Positions 1 to 8,156 of a stretch of 44,738 nucleotides of DNA are shown one piece after another. The stretch lies in the NCBI GenBank assembly GCA_003446375.1, contig DMAW01000158.1, forward strand, positions 1 to 44,738, read 5' to 3'. Positions within the stretch are counted from its first letter, which is position 1. The number at the start of each line of letters is the position of its first letter. The stretch comes from Eubacteriaceae bacterium. GTDB taxonomy: Bacteria; Bacillota; Clostridia; Eubacteriales; Alkalibacteraceae. A program made the translations under genes and the position numbers. The notes beneath the pieces were generated by a model, which saw nothing but the letters and a program-made list of their open reading frames with translations, searched no databases and was not told where the DNA came from.

Positions 1-12
1 CTCAAGCCTACG

Positions 13-111
13 TCGCGGGCTTCGCCCAATACCTATCTAGCACCACAGCCCCTTTAAAGCAAGCTTCAGGTGCTTACTGCTAGATAGGTGCTGTTTCTCA
101 GCTTATCGCGA
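13..111. repeat. GC-rich structured intergenic element
   Basis: This stretch is clearly richer in G+C than the rest of the window and is full of inverted repeats. A perfect 12-base pair of arms, ACCTATCTAGCA at 31-42 and TGCTAGATAGGT at 78-89, encloses 35 bases. Nested or alternative pairings are AGCACC at 39-44 with GGTGCT at 69-74, GGGC/GCCC around a TTC loop at 17-27, and an outer TCGCG at 13-17 with CGCGA at 107-111. There is also an 8-base palindrome at 52-59. No gene with a ribosome binding site is visible. It could be a dispersed palindromic repeat, a small structured RNA, or the end of a larger mobile or RNA element cut by the window edge. Its identity is unknown. Confidence 0.5.
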
Positions 112-114
112 AAA

Positions 115-140
115 AAAACCACGGAAAATTCCGTGGTTTT
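115..140 (-). terminator. Rho-independent terminator of glyA
   Basis: A perfect hairpin (AAAACCACGGAA at 115-126 and TTCCGTGGTTTT at 129-140) lies 4 bases after the glyA stop. Read on the minus strand it is followed by a run of eight T residues. The plus-strand reading also ends in TTTT, so it may work in both directions. Confidence 0.9.
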
Positions 141-144
141 GATA

Positions 145-1377
145 TTATTCCGCATAAACCGGAAACTTCTCACATAATGATTTTACCTTATCCATTGCAG
201 CTTGTCCATCGTTTTTAATTAGACAGTCGTATATAGCTTCGCCGATAACGGCCATCTCGGCTTCTTTCATTCCTCTAGCAGTTACAGCCGGCGTTCCGAT
301 TCTGATTCCACTTGTTATAAATGGGCTCTCCGGATCAAAAGGAATCGCATTTTTGTTTACTGTTATATTTGCTTCGTCTAAAATCTTTTCGGCATGCTTT
401 CCGGTCAAACCGAAGTTTCTTAAATCTACCAGCATAAGGTGGTTATCCGTGCCGTTTGAAACCAACTTGAAGCCTTTTTCCATAAGCTTTTCGCTAAGCG
501 CTTTTGCATTTAACGCTACTTGCTTTTGATAAGTTATAAAATCTTCGCTCAAAGCTTCCTTTAGGGCAACTGCTTTAGCTGCTATTATATGCATCAAAGG
601 TCCCCCTTGGCTTCCAGGAAACACTGATTTATCAATTGCCTTGGCATACTCAGCCTTGCAAAGTATTGCACCGCCTCTTGGACCTTTTAGAGTCTTATGG
701 GTAGTCGTAGTAACAATATCAGCATAAGGCACCGGACTTTGATGCACTCCGGCAGCTACGAGACCGGCAATATGAGCCATGTCAACCATGTATAATGCTC
801 CGACTTCCTTGGCTATCTTTCCGATTCTTTCAAAATCTATTTCTCTTGGGTATGCACTTGCACCAGCTACGATCATCTTCGGCTTGTGCTCCTTGGCTAA
901 TCTTTCAAGTTCTTCATAATCCAAAAGCTCAGTTTCTTTATTGATGCCGTAAGGTATGAAATTGTAGTATTTTCCCGACATGCTTACAGGGCTCCCATGA
1001 CTTAAGTGTCCTCCATGCGCCAGATTCATTCCAAGCACTGTATCACCGGTCTCCAAAAGGGCAAAATATACAGCCATGTTAGCCTGTACGCCGGAGTGTG
1101 GCTGCACATTCGAATGCTCAGCACCAAAGAGTTTTTCTATCCTTTCCTTGGCAATAGACTCTACGACATCTACATGTTCGCATCCTCCGTAATATCTCTT
1201 TCCCGGATAACCTTCAGCATATTTATTAGTCAAGTGGCTTCCCATGACTTCAATTACTTGTTTGGTAACGATGTTTTCTGAAGCTATCAGCTCGAGGTTA
1301 TTTTCCTGCCTGTTCAGTTCCTTTTCCATTGCTTGATAAATTTCCGGATCGTAATCTTTTATGACTGTAAAGCTCAT
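145..1377 (-). CDS. glyA: Serine hydroxymethyltransferase
   Basis: This PLP enzyme interconverts serine and tetrahydrofolate with glycine and 5,10-methylene-tetrahydrofolate, and so feeds one-carbon units to purine, thymidylate and methionine synthesis in the cytoplasm. The 410-residue protein has the normal family length. The PLP-lysine motif TTTTHK ends at Lys228, followed by the conserved KGPRGG segment; the N-terminal part carries NLELIASEN and NKYAEGYPGKRYYGG. The ATG start has a GGGAGG site upstream. It is the last gene before a strong terminator and follows a 63-aa membrane protein by 21 bases, so the two are probably transcribed together. Position next to tcdA and ribF is not part of the core translation cluster, but glyA is otherwise unremarkable. 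Confidence 0.97.
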   Translation of the reverse strand: MSFTVIKDYDPEIYQAMEKELNRQENNLELIASENIVTKQVIEVMGSHLTNKYAEGYPGKRYYGGCEHVDVVESIAKERIEKLFGAEHSNVQPHSGVQANMAVYFALLETGDTVLGMNLAHGGHLSHGSPVSMSGKYYNFIPYGINKETELLDYEELERLAKEHKPKMIVAGASAYPREIDFERIGKIAKEVGALYMVDMAHIAGLVAAGVHQSPVPYADIVTTTTHKTLKGPRGGAILCKAEYAKAIDKSVFPGSQGGPLMHIIAAKAVALKEALSEDFITYQKQVALNAKALSEKLMEKGFKLVSNGTDNHLMLVDLRNFGLTGKHAEKILDEANITVNKNAIPFDPESPFITSGIRIGTPAVTARGMKEAEMAVIGEAIYDCLIKNDGQAAMDKVKSLCEKFPVYAE

Positions 1378-1398
1378 ATTTTTATTCCTCCCTCAATC

Positions 1399-1590
1399 TC
1401 ATTCTTTTTTTGATAATTGCTGTGCAATCTGCTGCAGACTGATGGCTATGCTTCTGATGTAGGTTTCAGTCTTTTCTACTTTCTCCCTAAGATATAACAG
1501 GAAAAAAACAACAGACATCAGCATGATAAACGTCATAACGGGATTAAGTAACGTGGTTATTCCCGATAGACTGGTAATAAATCCATCCAT
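1399..1590 (-). CDS. Small single-pass membrane protein, unknown function
   Basis: I do not recognise this 63-residue protein. It has an uncharged stretch at roughly residues 10-32 (ending VVFFLLYL) that should span the membrane. A short charged segment, REKVEKTETYIR, follows, then a glutamine-rich amphipathic tail ending in QQLSKKE that could form a coiled coil. The topology resembles small holin-like (BhlA/UviB) or other single-span adaptor proteins, but I see no motif that supports a family assignment. The ATG start is supported by a GGGGGTG run just upstream. It sits alone between tcdA (102 bases away) and glyA (21 bases away), with which it is probably cotranscribed. Confidence 0.7.
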   Translation of the reverse strand: MDGFITSLSGITTLLNPVMTFIMLMSVVFFLLYLREKVEKTETYIRSIAISLQQIAQQLSKKE

Positions 1591-1618
1591 ACCCGCACCC
1601 CCAATTTAATCTTTTAGT

Positions 1619-1638
1619 ATTATCTCATATTTATATGA
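1619..1638 (-). promoter_or_regulatory. Possible extended -10 with palindrome upstream of the 63-aa gene
   Basis: On the minus strand TGaGATAAT (hexamer at 1619-1624) reads as an extended -10 element, but no good -35 is visible at the right distance. A perfect palindrome with 6-base arms (TCATAT at 1625-1630, ATATGA at 1633-1638) abuts it in the spacer position. It could drive the 63-aa gene and glyA separately from the upstream operon. Support is weak. Confidence 0.3.
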
Positions 1639-1692
1639 AAAAAAGAAGCAAAAAGTGAATAATATTTATCATTTCTAGTTTAATGTACGTAT

Positions 1693-2463
1693 TTAAACCC
1701 CATGTTTGCCATAATGCCCGATTATATCTTTGACTACCTCTCCAGCTATGATAAGACCTGCTACCGAAGGAACGAATGATACGCTGCCGGGTATCTGTCT
1801 TTTTGACGTGCATTTCATTGAGCTGTCAGGAGGGCATATGCAGCCGGATTCACAATTTTCTTCAGACTCCATTGGCTTTATCGGAAGCTCTTTTGAATAC
1901 ACCACTTTAAGCTTTTTTATGCCTCTGTTCTTAAGTTCTTTGCGCATGACTTTCGCCAATGGACAGACGCTGGTTTTGAATATGTCCGCAACTTCAAACT
2001 TGGTAGGATCCAGTTTATTTCCCGCACCCATGGCACTGATCATAGGGATATTTCTTTCAGCTGCCTTTACGACAAGATCTATTTTGCCGGTCACTGTATC
2101 TATTGCATCCACTATATAGTCAAAGTGACCTTTTAACATTGCCTCTGCAGTCTCCGGAAGGTAAAAGCCTTGAATCACATCGACTTTCGCTTTAGGATTT
2201 ATATCCAAAATTCGCTCTCTCATAACCTCTACCTTTGGTTTGCCAACAGTCTCTCGATTCGCATGAATCTGCCTGTTTATATTGGTAAGACATACTACAT
2301 CGTCATCTACTAGGAGAAAATTCTCTACGCCGCTTCTCACAAGACCTTCTACTACAAAACTGCCTACTCCTCCAATTCCGAATACTGCCACCCTTGATTT
2401 TTTTAATTTTTCTATTGAGCTCTTCCCTATAAGAAGTTCAGTACGTGAAAATTCATTAAGCAT
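1693..2463 (-). CDS. tcdA: tRNA threonylcarbamoyladenosine dehydratase (E1-like, TcdA family)
   Basis: This is a ThiF/MoeB/HesA-type ATP-dependent E1-like enzyme. In the TcdA (CsdL/YgdL) subfamily it dehydrates N6-threonylcarbamoyladenosine at A37 of ANN-decoding tRNAs to its cyclic form. The 256-residue protein starts with FSRTELLIG, typical of TcdA. The nucleotide-binding GIGGVGS lies at residues 29-35 and the conserved acidic patch with TNINRQ at about 53-65. A central VDAIDTV and a C-terminal CICPPDSS region also fit. Length and N-terminus separate it from MoeB and ThiF, which it resembles. It begins 4 bases after ribF with an AGGTAAG site, so it closes the rimP-ribF operon. Confidence 0.88.
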   Translation of the reverse strand: MLNEFSRTELLIGKSSIEKLKKSRVAVFGIGGVGSFVVEGLVRSGVENFLLVDDDVVCLTNINRQIHANRETVGKPKVEVMRERILDINPKAKVDVIQGFYLPETAEAMLKGHFDYIVDAIDTVTGKIDLVVKAAERNIPMISAMGAGNKLDPTKFEVADIFKTSVCPLAKVMRKELKNRGIKKLKVVYSKELPIKPMESEENCESGCICPPDSSMKCTSKRQIPGSVSFVPSVAGLIIAGEVVKDIIGHYGKHGV

Positions 2464-2467
2464 AATC

Positions 2468-3403
2468 TTACCTATATTTCCCTTTATTTATATACTTTGT
2501 TTCTACCGTTTCAATATCATTTTTAATCTGTTTTATAAGGTCTTTTAAATCCTCAAACTTCTTTTCTTTTCTTATCTTTTTATTGAAAATCAGCTCCACT
2601 GTTTCCCCGTAAATATCTTCATCAAAATCGTAGATATAAGTCTCCACGCTGAAAGGATGATTTTCAAAAGTCGGATTATATCCTATATTAGTAAGTCCTT
2701 CATATTTCACACCCTTAACCAGTATATTGGTATAGTAAACACCGGCATCCGGTAAAATATGTTCTTCTTCAACTGTGATATTCGCCGTAGGTATTGCATA
2801 CTGCCTGCCCAAGCCCTTTCCCCTGACGACTTCTCCTTTTACGGAAAATTTTCTGCCAAGGTATTTTTCTGCTTGATCAACTTTGCCATTGACTACCAAG
2901 TTTCTGATAAATGTGCTGCTTATGATCTGTCCGTCTTTTTCCACAGGATTGACTACTTTTACATCATAATCGTATTTATCCTTAAGCTCTATCAATATTT
3001 CCGGAGTTCCTTGGCCTTTTTTACCAAAATTATAATTAAAACCGACCACAATTGTTTTTGCATTTAATTTTTTAATTAGTATTTCTCTAATGAATTCTTC
3101 CGGCTCGTAGTTCATTATCTCCTCTGAAAATTCGATAAAAACGAGCTTATCTATATCCATTTCTCCTAAGACGTCTATTTTTTCGTCATTTGAACTTAAA
3201 AGCTTAGGGGCAAATTTAGGAAACACCAATGTTAGCGGGTGCTGCCTGAACGTCACTAAACAGCTTTCAAAATTTCTTTTCTTCGCGATATTGATCATTT
3301 CGTCTATCAATGCTTTGTGCCCTAGATGAATACCGTCAAAAAAACCCAACGCTACTGCAGTCGGTTTTTGATCTTTGATTTCTTTCCAATCGTATATCTC
3401 CAT
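2468..3403 (-). CDS. ribF: Bifunctional riboflavin kinase / FAD synthetase
   Basis: RibF phosphorylates riboflavin to FMN and then adenylylates FMN to FAD. The N-terminal FAD-synthetase domain has the nucleotidyltransferase motif GFFDGIHLGH at about residues 20-29. The C-terminal flavokinase domain contains the GRxxGxPTAN-like block GLGRQYAIPTAN. The 311-residue length is typical. Two in-frame ATGs are possible: the one at 3409 lies only 2 bases from GGAG, while the one at 3403 has an 8-base spacing, so I chose 3403. It lies 2 bases from the truB stop and shares the operon; the truB-ribF pair is standard in Firmicutes. No FMN riboswitch precedes it, so it is probably controlled with the operon. 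Confidence 0.95.
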   Translation of the reverse strand: MEIYDWKEIKDQKPTAVALGFFDGIHLGHKALIDEMINIAKKRNFESCLVTFRQHPLTLVFPKFAPKLLSSNDEKIDVLGEMDIDKLVFIEFSEEIMNYEPEEFIREILIKKLNAKTIVVGFNYNFGKKGQGTPEILIELKDKYDYDVKVVNPVEKDGQIISSTFIRNLVVNGKVDQAEKYLGRKFSVKGEVVRGKGLGRQYAIPTANITVEEEHILPDAGVYYTNILVKGVKYEGLTNIGYNPTFENHPFSVETYIYDFDEDIYGETVELIFNKKIRKEKKFEDLKDLIKQIKNDIETVETKYINKGKYR

Positions 3404-3405
3404 AG

Positions 3406-4311
3406 TCATTTCTCCTCATTGAATATACATTTTGGTTTTATTTTATTGATGCCGTTTTCTATTATGATTTCGCCAATTCCAAAAAAACTCTTCGAGCAGT
3501 ACAGCAGTACCTTTTGACCTTCAATCAAGTCTTCAACTGATGTCATTAGATTTCTTCCGTAAAGCACGGTTCCGTTTACCAGATATTTCTTTGATTCGGG
3601 ATTTATGAATATTTTCTCAAGGTCTTTTAGAGGAAAATCCATAGGATAGATAACGCCGGCAATCTCTTCGATGCTCATTGCCTTTATCTCATCTAAAGTC
3701 AAAGAATCATCCGATTTAAAATATCCGCTTTGGGTTCTAGTAAGAGAAACCATATGAGCGCCACACCCCAGCTTTTCTCCGATATCGTTAAAAAGAGAAC
3801 GTATGTACGTTCCCTTTGAGCAATTAACCTTAATTTTAACGTACGGAATATCAATGCTCAATATCTCTATCCTGCTGATTTCAACTCTTCTAGGGCTGAT
3901 TTCAACATCCAAGCCTTCTCTGGCGTATTCGTAAAGCTTTTTGCCTCTAACCTTAAGTGCAGAATATATCGGCGGAATCTGCATGATTTCTCCTTGAAAT
4001 GATTTTATTTCATCTATGATTAGATCTTCGGTTACATTAACCTGTCGTTTTTTTGTAACCTGACCTTCACTGTCGTATGTATCGGTAGATACTCCTAACT
4101 TTAGTTCGCCTATATACTCCTTGTCCTTATCCAAAATATACTGGCTAAGGCGAGTAGCTCTCCCGATGCAAAGAGGCAATACCCCTTCAGCCATGGGATC
4201 TAGAGTCCCTGTATGTCCGATTTTTTTTGTATTTAAAACCCTTCTCATGGCATTGACCATATCGTGAGAGGTCTTTCCCTTTGGTTTGAATAAATTTAAA
4301 ATTCCGTCCAT
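3406..4311 (-). CDS. truB: tRNA pseudouridine-55 synthase
   Basis: TruB isomerises U55 in the T loop of elongator tRNAs. From the chosen start the protein has 301 residues, the usual size. Motif I, HTGTLDPMAEG, contains the catalytic Asp at about residue 38; the YEYAREG-like block and the KGTYIRSL motif follow, with a short C-terminal PUA-like region. The start at 4311 (protein MDGILNLFKP) matches family N-termini. A longer reading from a TTG at 4329 would run over the ribosome site GAGGTGG and is less likely. It lies 7 bases after nrnA and 2 bases before ribF. Confidence 0.95.
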   Translation of the reverse strand: MDGILNLFKPKGKTSHDMVNAMRRVLNTKKIGHTGTLDPMAEGVLPLCIGRATRLSQYILDKDKEYIGELKLGVSTDTYDSEGQVTKKRQVNVTEDLIIDEIKSFQGEIMQIPPIYSALKVRGKKLYEYAREGLDVEISPRRVEISRIEILSIDIPYVKIKVNCSKGTYIRSLFNDIGEKLGCGAHMVSLTRTQSGYFKSDDSLTLDEIKAMSIEEIAGVIYPMDFPLKDLEKIFINPESKKYLVNGTVLYGRNLMTSVEDLIEGQKVLLYCSKSFFGIGEIIIENGINKIKPKCIFNEEK

Positions 4312-4318
4312 ATCCACC

Positions 4319-5263
4319 TCAAAATACAATGTGGGATTTGATGTCTTCTAAAACATCTTCAAATTTCATGTCTCTTATAGTGCACCCGGCAGCTTTGCTG
4401 TGTCCGCCTCCACCATAATAAACAGCTATTTTGCTTACATCAAAATCAGTATTTGCTCTAAAAGAAACCTTGAATATGTCTTTTGAAGTCTCTTTTATCA
4501 TCACTGCTACTTCTACGCCTCTAATATCCCTCGCGTAGTTGATGACCCCTTCCATATCCGCATCATCAGAAAACTTTTTCAGATCTTCATATGACAAATG
4601 AATCACAGCTACACGGCCATCTTTTGCCAGAGATATTTTCCCAAGTGCATACCCTATGAGCTGAACCTTTTCGAAGGTAGTCTCATCAAATAGCTTCCTG
4701 CTGATTTCCCAGTATCTGTTTGGAAATTTATAAAGCTTGCTTGCTATTTCATGAGTCTTATAAGTTACATTGCTGTATTTAAAATTACCTGTATCCGAAA
4801 CTATAGCCGTGTATAAAGCGAGAGCTATTTCTTCGTCTATATCTGTTTCCAAGTTTAACAACAACTCATACACTGCTTCACCGGTTGCGCTGGCATTTAC
4901 ATCTACGTAGTTCAAATGACAGTAGCCTTCGTTGCTTACATGATGGTCGATATTTATCCTAAGCCTGCATCTTTCCATGAGGGATGAATCAAAGAGATGA
5001 TCAGGATCTGAAGAATCCAAAAAAATCCCTACATCGAAACTTTTATCAATATAAGATCCATTGATCTCGTTGAGCTCATTTAAAAAACTGAATTTGCCTC
5101 CACCAGGTTTCTCGAATGCGTATACGACTTCCTTACCTATTTTTTTAAGGCCAAGACCCAAGGCGATGCTTGATCCTAAAGCATCGCCGTCCGGGGACTT
5201 GTGTGTGCTTATTAAAAATGTCGAATTCTCTTTAATGGCAGTGACAATTTTATTCATACCCAT
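4319..5263 (-). CDS. nrnA: DHH-family phosphoesterase, oligoribonuclease / pAp phosphatase
   Basis: NrnA-type enzymes degrade 2- to 5-base RNA ends (nanoRNA) and dephosphorylate 3'-phosphoadenosine-5'-phosphate. The 314-residue protein has the metal-binding DGD at residues 25-27, the signature DHH at 106-108, and the C-terminal DHHA1 motif GGGGHSKAAGC. I start it at the ATG at 5263, which has AGGA about 10 bases upstream and begins 4 bases after the rbfA stop. A longer frame that overlaps rbfA is open but has no need to be used. The gene is typically placed between rbfA and truB in Firmicutes, which supports a role in RNA turnover linked to translation. Confidence 0.93.
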   Translation of the reverse strand: MGMNKIVTAIKENSTFLISTHKSPDGDALGSSIALGLGLKKIGKEVVYAFEKPGGGKFSFLNELNEINGSYIDKSFDVGIFLDSSDPDHLFDSSLMERCRLRINIDHHVSNEGYCHLNYVDVNASATGEAVYELLLNLETDIDEEIALALYTAIVSDTGNFKYSNVTYKTHEIASKLYKFPNRYWEISRKLFDETTFEKVQLIGYALGKISLAKDGRVAVIHLSYEDLKKFSDDADMEGVINYARDIRGVEVAVMIKETSKDIFKVSFRANTDFDVSKIAVYYGGGGHSKAAGCTIRDMKFEDVLEDIKSHIVF

Positions 5264-5267
5264 AATC

Positions 5268-5624
5268 TTAATCCTGGTCTTTCTCATGCAGTTTTCTGAT
5301 GACCTCATCAATATGAGCACCATACTCAATTGAATCGTCCAAAACGAAAATAAGCTCAGGAGTGTAGTGGGTCTTTAGGGTTTTTCCTATGTTCTTTCTT
5401 AGAAACCCAGCAGCTTTATTCAATATGTCTACTGCCTGGTTTTTCTTTTCGTCAGTATCGTACACGCTTATATAGACTTTTGCATATCTCAAGTCGCCTG
5501 TAGTATCTACTTTCATTATGCTAAGCAGTTCCGTCAATCTTGGATCTTTAATATTTTTCCTTATCAAGACGCTAAGTTCCTGCTTTATTGTTTCGTTTAT
5601 TCTGTTTATTCTGCTATTTGCCAT
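5268..5624 (-). CDS. rbfA: Ribosome-binding factor A
   Basis: RbfA is a small KH-fold protein that binds the 5' end of 16S rRNA during late maturation of the 30S subunit. The 118-residue protein begins MANSRINRINETIKQELS and contains the conserved KDPRL and AKVYISV segments. The GTG at 5633 is in frame, but AGGTGG lies 5 bases before the ATG at 5624, which decides the start. The gene lies 16 bases downstream of infB and 4 bases upstream of nrnA. The usual ylxP gene between infB and rbfA is absent here. Confidence 0.95.
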   Translation of the reverse strand: MANSRINRINETIKQELSVLIRKNIKDPRLTELLSIMKVDTTGDLRYAKVYISVYDTDEKKNQAVDILNKAAGFLRKNIGKTLKTHYTPELIFVLDDSIEYGAHIDEVIRKLHEKDQD

Positions 5625-5640
5625 TTTGACCACCTACAAT

Positions 5641-7818
5641 CTATGTTCTGGCTATTTCTTCCATGGTGAAGGCTTCGATTTGATCGCCCTCTTTCAAATC
5701 GTTAAATTTCTCAACGCCTATACCACACTCGTAGCCTTGTGCCACTTCTTTTGCGTCGTCTTTAAATCTTTTGAGAGAAATCATTTTGCCTTCATAAACT
5801 ACAATTCCATCCCTTATTATTCTTACATCGTTGTTTCGAGCGATTTTTCCATCAGTAACGTAACATCCTGCTATAGTCCCCACATTAGGAACCTTAAATG
5901 TCTGGCGAACTTCTGCTGTTCCAAGGACTACCTCCTTGTACTCCGGAGCCAGCATTCCTTTCATAGCCTGTTCCACATCAGCTATCGCATCGTATATTAC
6001 TCGGTAAAGCCTTAAGTCCACTTCTTCTCTTTCGGCAATTGACATAACGTTGTTTCCGGGCCTGACGTTAAAACCAATGATTATGCCGTTTGAAGCTGCC
6101 GCCAACATGACATCTGATTCAGAAATAGCGCCTACCCCACCATGTATTATATTGACCCTGACTTCCTCATTGGTCAGTTTTTCAAGGGATTGCTTAAGAG
6201 CCTCCACAGACCCCTGTACGTCACCTTTGATTATTATATTTATATCTTGTATTTCGCCTTCTTTGATATGGTTGTACAGATCGTCAAGTGAAAGCGGCGC
6301 GCTTTTTTTGACTTTTTGTTCCTTTAAATGGGTTCTTCGCTTTTCAGCTATCTGCCTTGCGGTACGGTCGTCCTTAACGGCGTAGAATTCTTCACCTGCT
6401 TCAGGTACTTCGTTAAGTCCTAGAATCTCGACAGGCGTAGAAGGACCGGCAGTTTTTACTTTTTTGCCTTTGTCATTTAGCATTGCTCTTATTTTTCCGT
6501 AAGACGTTCCGCTTACTACAGAATCGCCTACCTTAAGAGTCCCTGCGTTTACTAGCAGAGTAGCTACAGCACCTCTTCCTTTATCGAGTTTTGCATCTAT
6601 GATGGTACCTTTAGCCAATCTGTTTGGATTAGCCTTTAGTTCCTGAACTTCGGCAACAAGAAGTATCATTTCCAGCAAAGTATCAAGCCCTTCTCTGGTC
6701 ATAGCCGAAACAGGCACGCATATAGTGTCTCCACCCCACTCCTCAGCAACAAGGTTGTATTCTGTCAACTCTTGCTTTACCCTGTCAGGGTTTGCAGCAG
6801 GCTTGTCTATTTTGTTTATCGCCACGATTATAGGCACCTTTGCCGCTCTTGCATGGTTTATGGCTTCTACAGTCTGAGGCATCACTCCATCGTCTGCCGC
6901 TACCACCAATACGGCAATATCGGTTATGCTCGCACCACGATGTCTCATCGCAGTAAAAGCTTCGTGACCCGGAGTGTCAATAAAGGTAATCGCTTCTCCA
7001 TTTGCCTTTACCATATAGGCTCCGATATGTTGCGTTATTCCACCTGCTTCTTTGGCTGTTACGCTAGTTTTTCTGATAGCATCAAGAAGAGAGGTCTTGC
7101 CGTGGTCTACATGTCCCATTACTGTTATAACCGGCGGCCTGTGGATCAAGTTTTTTTCATCTTCTACTTCTTCGATGTTCAGAATCTCTGCTACTTCTTC
7201 TTCTACATCTTCAAGCTCAATCTTAACTCCAAGCTCAGTAGCTACTACTTCTGCCGTTTCAAAATCAATTTCTTGATTTATGGAAGCCATTACCCCAAGC
7301 CCTATGAGCTTTTTGATGATTTCAGTCGATGGTATATTTATCTTTGCTGCAAAATCACCAACAGACAACGAAGTTGGAATCATAAATGTCATCTCTTCAA
7401 TCTCATCTTCGCCTTTTTTCTTTTTATATGCGCTCTTGGATTTTTTCTCTTTTTTGCTGTTATCAATCGCCACCGGAATGATAGGTGATTTCTTTTTGCC
7501 TTTTCTGAAATCTTTCTTTCCGTCTCTTTTAGCATCAGTCTTAGGTTTATGTGCTGGTTTATTCTTGTCCGTATTATCAGGTTGTGGCTTTTCTTGTGGC
7601 TTTTCGACATTTTTTATAGCTTTTGCCGGTTGCTCTTCTTTTTGGGGACTTTCGTCCTTTGTTTTATTGTAATTGTTTTTAAAATACTTTTCCTGTTGCT
7701 CAGTCAAAGCACTCATGTGATTTTTAACTGGTATGTCCATTTGATTTAATATCTTTACCAGCTCCTTGCTATGTACATTAAGTTCTTTTGCCAGATCGTA
7801 TACTCTTACTTTGCTCAT
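5641..7818 (-). CDS. infB: Translation initiation factor IF-2
   Basis: IF-2 is the GTPase that brings fMet-tRNA to the 30S subunit and promotes subunit joining. The 725-residue protein opens with an IF2-N domain (MSKVRVYDLAKELN), then a highly charged Lys/Glu linker to about residue 140, and a second IF2-N domain (about 144-195). The G domain has G1 GHVDHGKT at 235-242, G3 DTPG at 281-284 and G4 NKID at 335-338. Domains II, III and the C-terminal fMet-tRNA binding domain follow. The start ATG overlaps the end of ylxQ by 4 bases (ATGA type), with GGGGGAG upstream, so translation is probably coupled. Confidence 0.98.
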   Translation of the reverse strand: MSKVRVYDLAKELNVHSKELVKILNQMDIPVKNHMSALTEQQEKYFKNNYNKTKDESPQKEEQPAKAIKNVEKPQEKPQPDNTDKNKPAHKPKTDAKRDGKKDFRKGKKKSPIIPVAIDNSKKEKKSKSAYKKKKGEDEIEEMTFMIPTSLSVGDFAAKINIPSTEIIKKLIGLGVMASINQEIDFETAEVVATELGVKIELEDVEEEVAEILNIEEVEDEKNLIHRPPVITVMGHVDHGKTSLLDAIRKTSVTAKEAGGITQHIGAYMVKANGEAITFIDTPGHEAFTAMRHRGASITDIAVLVVAADDGVMPQTVEAINHARAAKVPIIVAINKIDKPAANPDRVKQELTEYNLVAEEWGGDTICVPVSAMTREGLDTLLEMILLVAEVQELKANPNRLAKGTIIDAKLDKGRGAVATLLVNAGTLKVGDSVVSGTSYGKIRAMLNDKGKKVKTAGPSTPVEILGLNEVPEAGEEFYAVKDDRTARQIAEKRRTHLKEQKVKKSAPLSLDDLYNHIKEGEIQDINIIIKGDVQGSVEALKQSLEKLTNEEVRVNIIHGGVGAISESDVMLAAASNGIIIGFNVRPGNNVMSIAEREEVDLRLYRVIYDAIADVEQAMKGMLAPEYKEVVLGTAEVRQTFKVPNVGTIAGCYVTDGKIARNNDVRIIRDGIVVYEGKMISLKRFKDDAKEVAQGYECGIGVEKFNDLKEGDQIEAFTMEEIART

Positions 7819-8156
7819 AAAACTCCCCCTGTTTCTTTTAGATTTTCGTACAATTTAACTAGGTTAGTGCTTTGGTTTTTATCATTAAAACCCACTACAG
7901 CAACAGATTCTTTCCCAAGGTGCTTGCCTAGTTCTTCCTTTGTGGATACCCTGATGACAGGTACGTTTTTTTCTTTGCAAAAGCGTTCGTACTTTGCCCA
8001 TATCCTCTCAGATGTATCAGTTGCAACTACTACAAGCTTTAAGCTTTCCCGATTCATTTCCTTTTCCACCATATGGTCTCCAAGAACGACTTTGCCTGAT
8101 TTTTTGCATATTCCCATAAAATTCAAAAATTTATTTTTTTGCATTCTTAACATCAT
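7815..8156 (-). CDS. ylxQ: L7Ae-type RNA-binding protein (YlxQ)
   Basis: This is a small ribosomal-protein L7Ae/L30e-like protein, a family that recognises kink-turn RNA. Its precise role in Firmicutes is not settled. The 113-residue version contains KFLNFMGICKKSGKVVLGD near the N-terminus, matching the L7Ae family opening, and the VVVATDTSER strand-turn segment. It overlaps the end of rnpM by 26 bases and infB by 4. The start is uncertain: two adjacent ATGs at 8156 and 8153 and one at 8144 all lack a clear ribosome site, which suggests coupling to rnpM translation. Confidence 0.88.
   Translation of the reverse strand: MMLRMQKNKFLNFMGICKKSGKVVLGDHMVEKEMNRESLKLVVVATDTSERIWAKYERFCKEKNVPVIRVSTKEELGKHLGKESVAVVGFNDKNQSTNLVKLYENLKETGGVL

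Noticed and set aside
1..54. Plus-strand open frame entering from the left edge and ending at a TAA at 55
   Set aside because: Only 18 codons are present, composed mainly of the inverted-repeat sequence; there is nothing to support coding.
1006..1281. Plus-strand open frame inside glyA
   Set aside because: It is antisense to conserved glyA motifs and has no ribosome site or recognisable product.
3404..3480. FMN riboswitch upstream of ribF
   Set aside because: ribF follows truB by 2 bases and there is no room for, or sign of, the conserved FMN aptamer.
6772..7488. Long plus-strand open frame of 238 codons inside infB
   Set aside because: It is antisense to the strongly conserved infB G domain, has biased composition rich in Tyr, Cys and His, and has no ribosome site.
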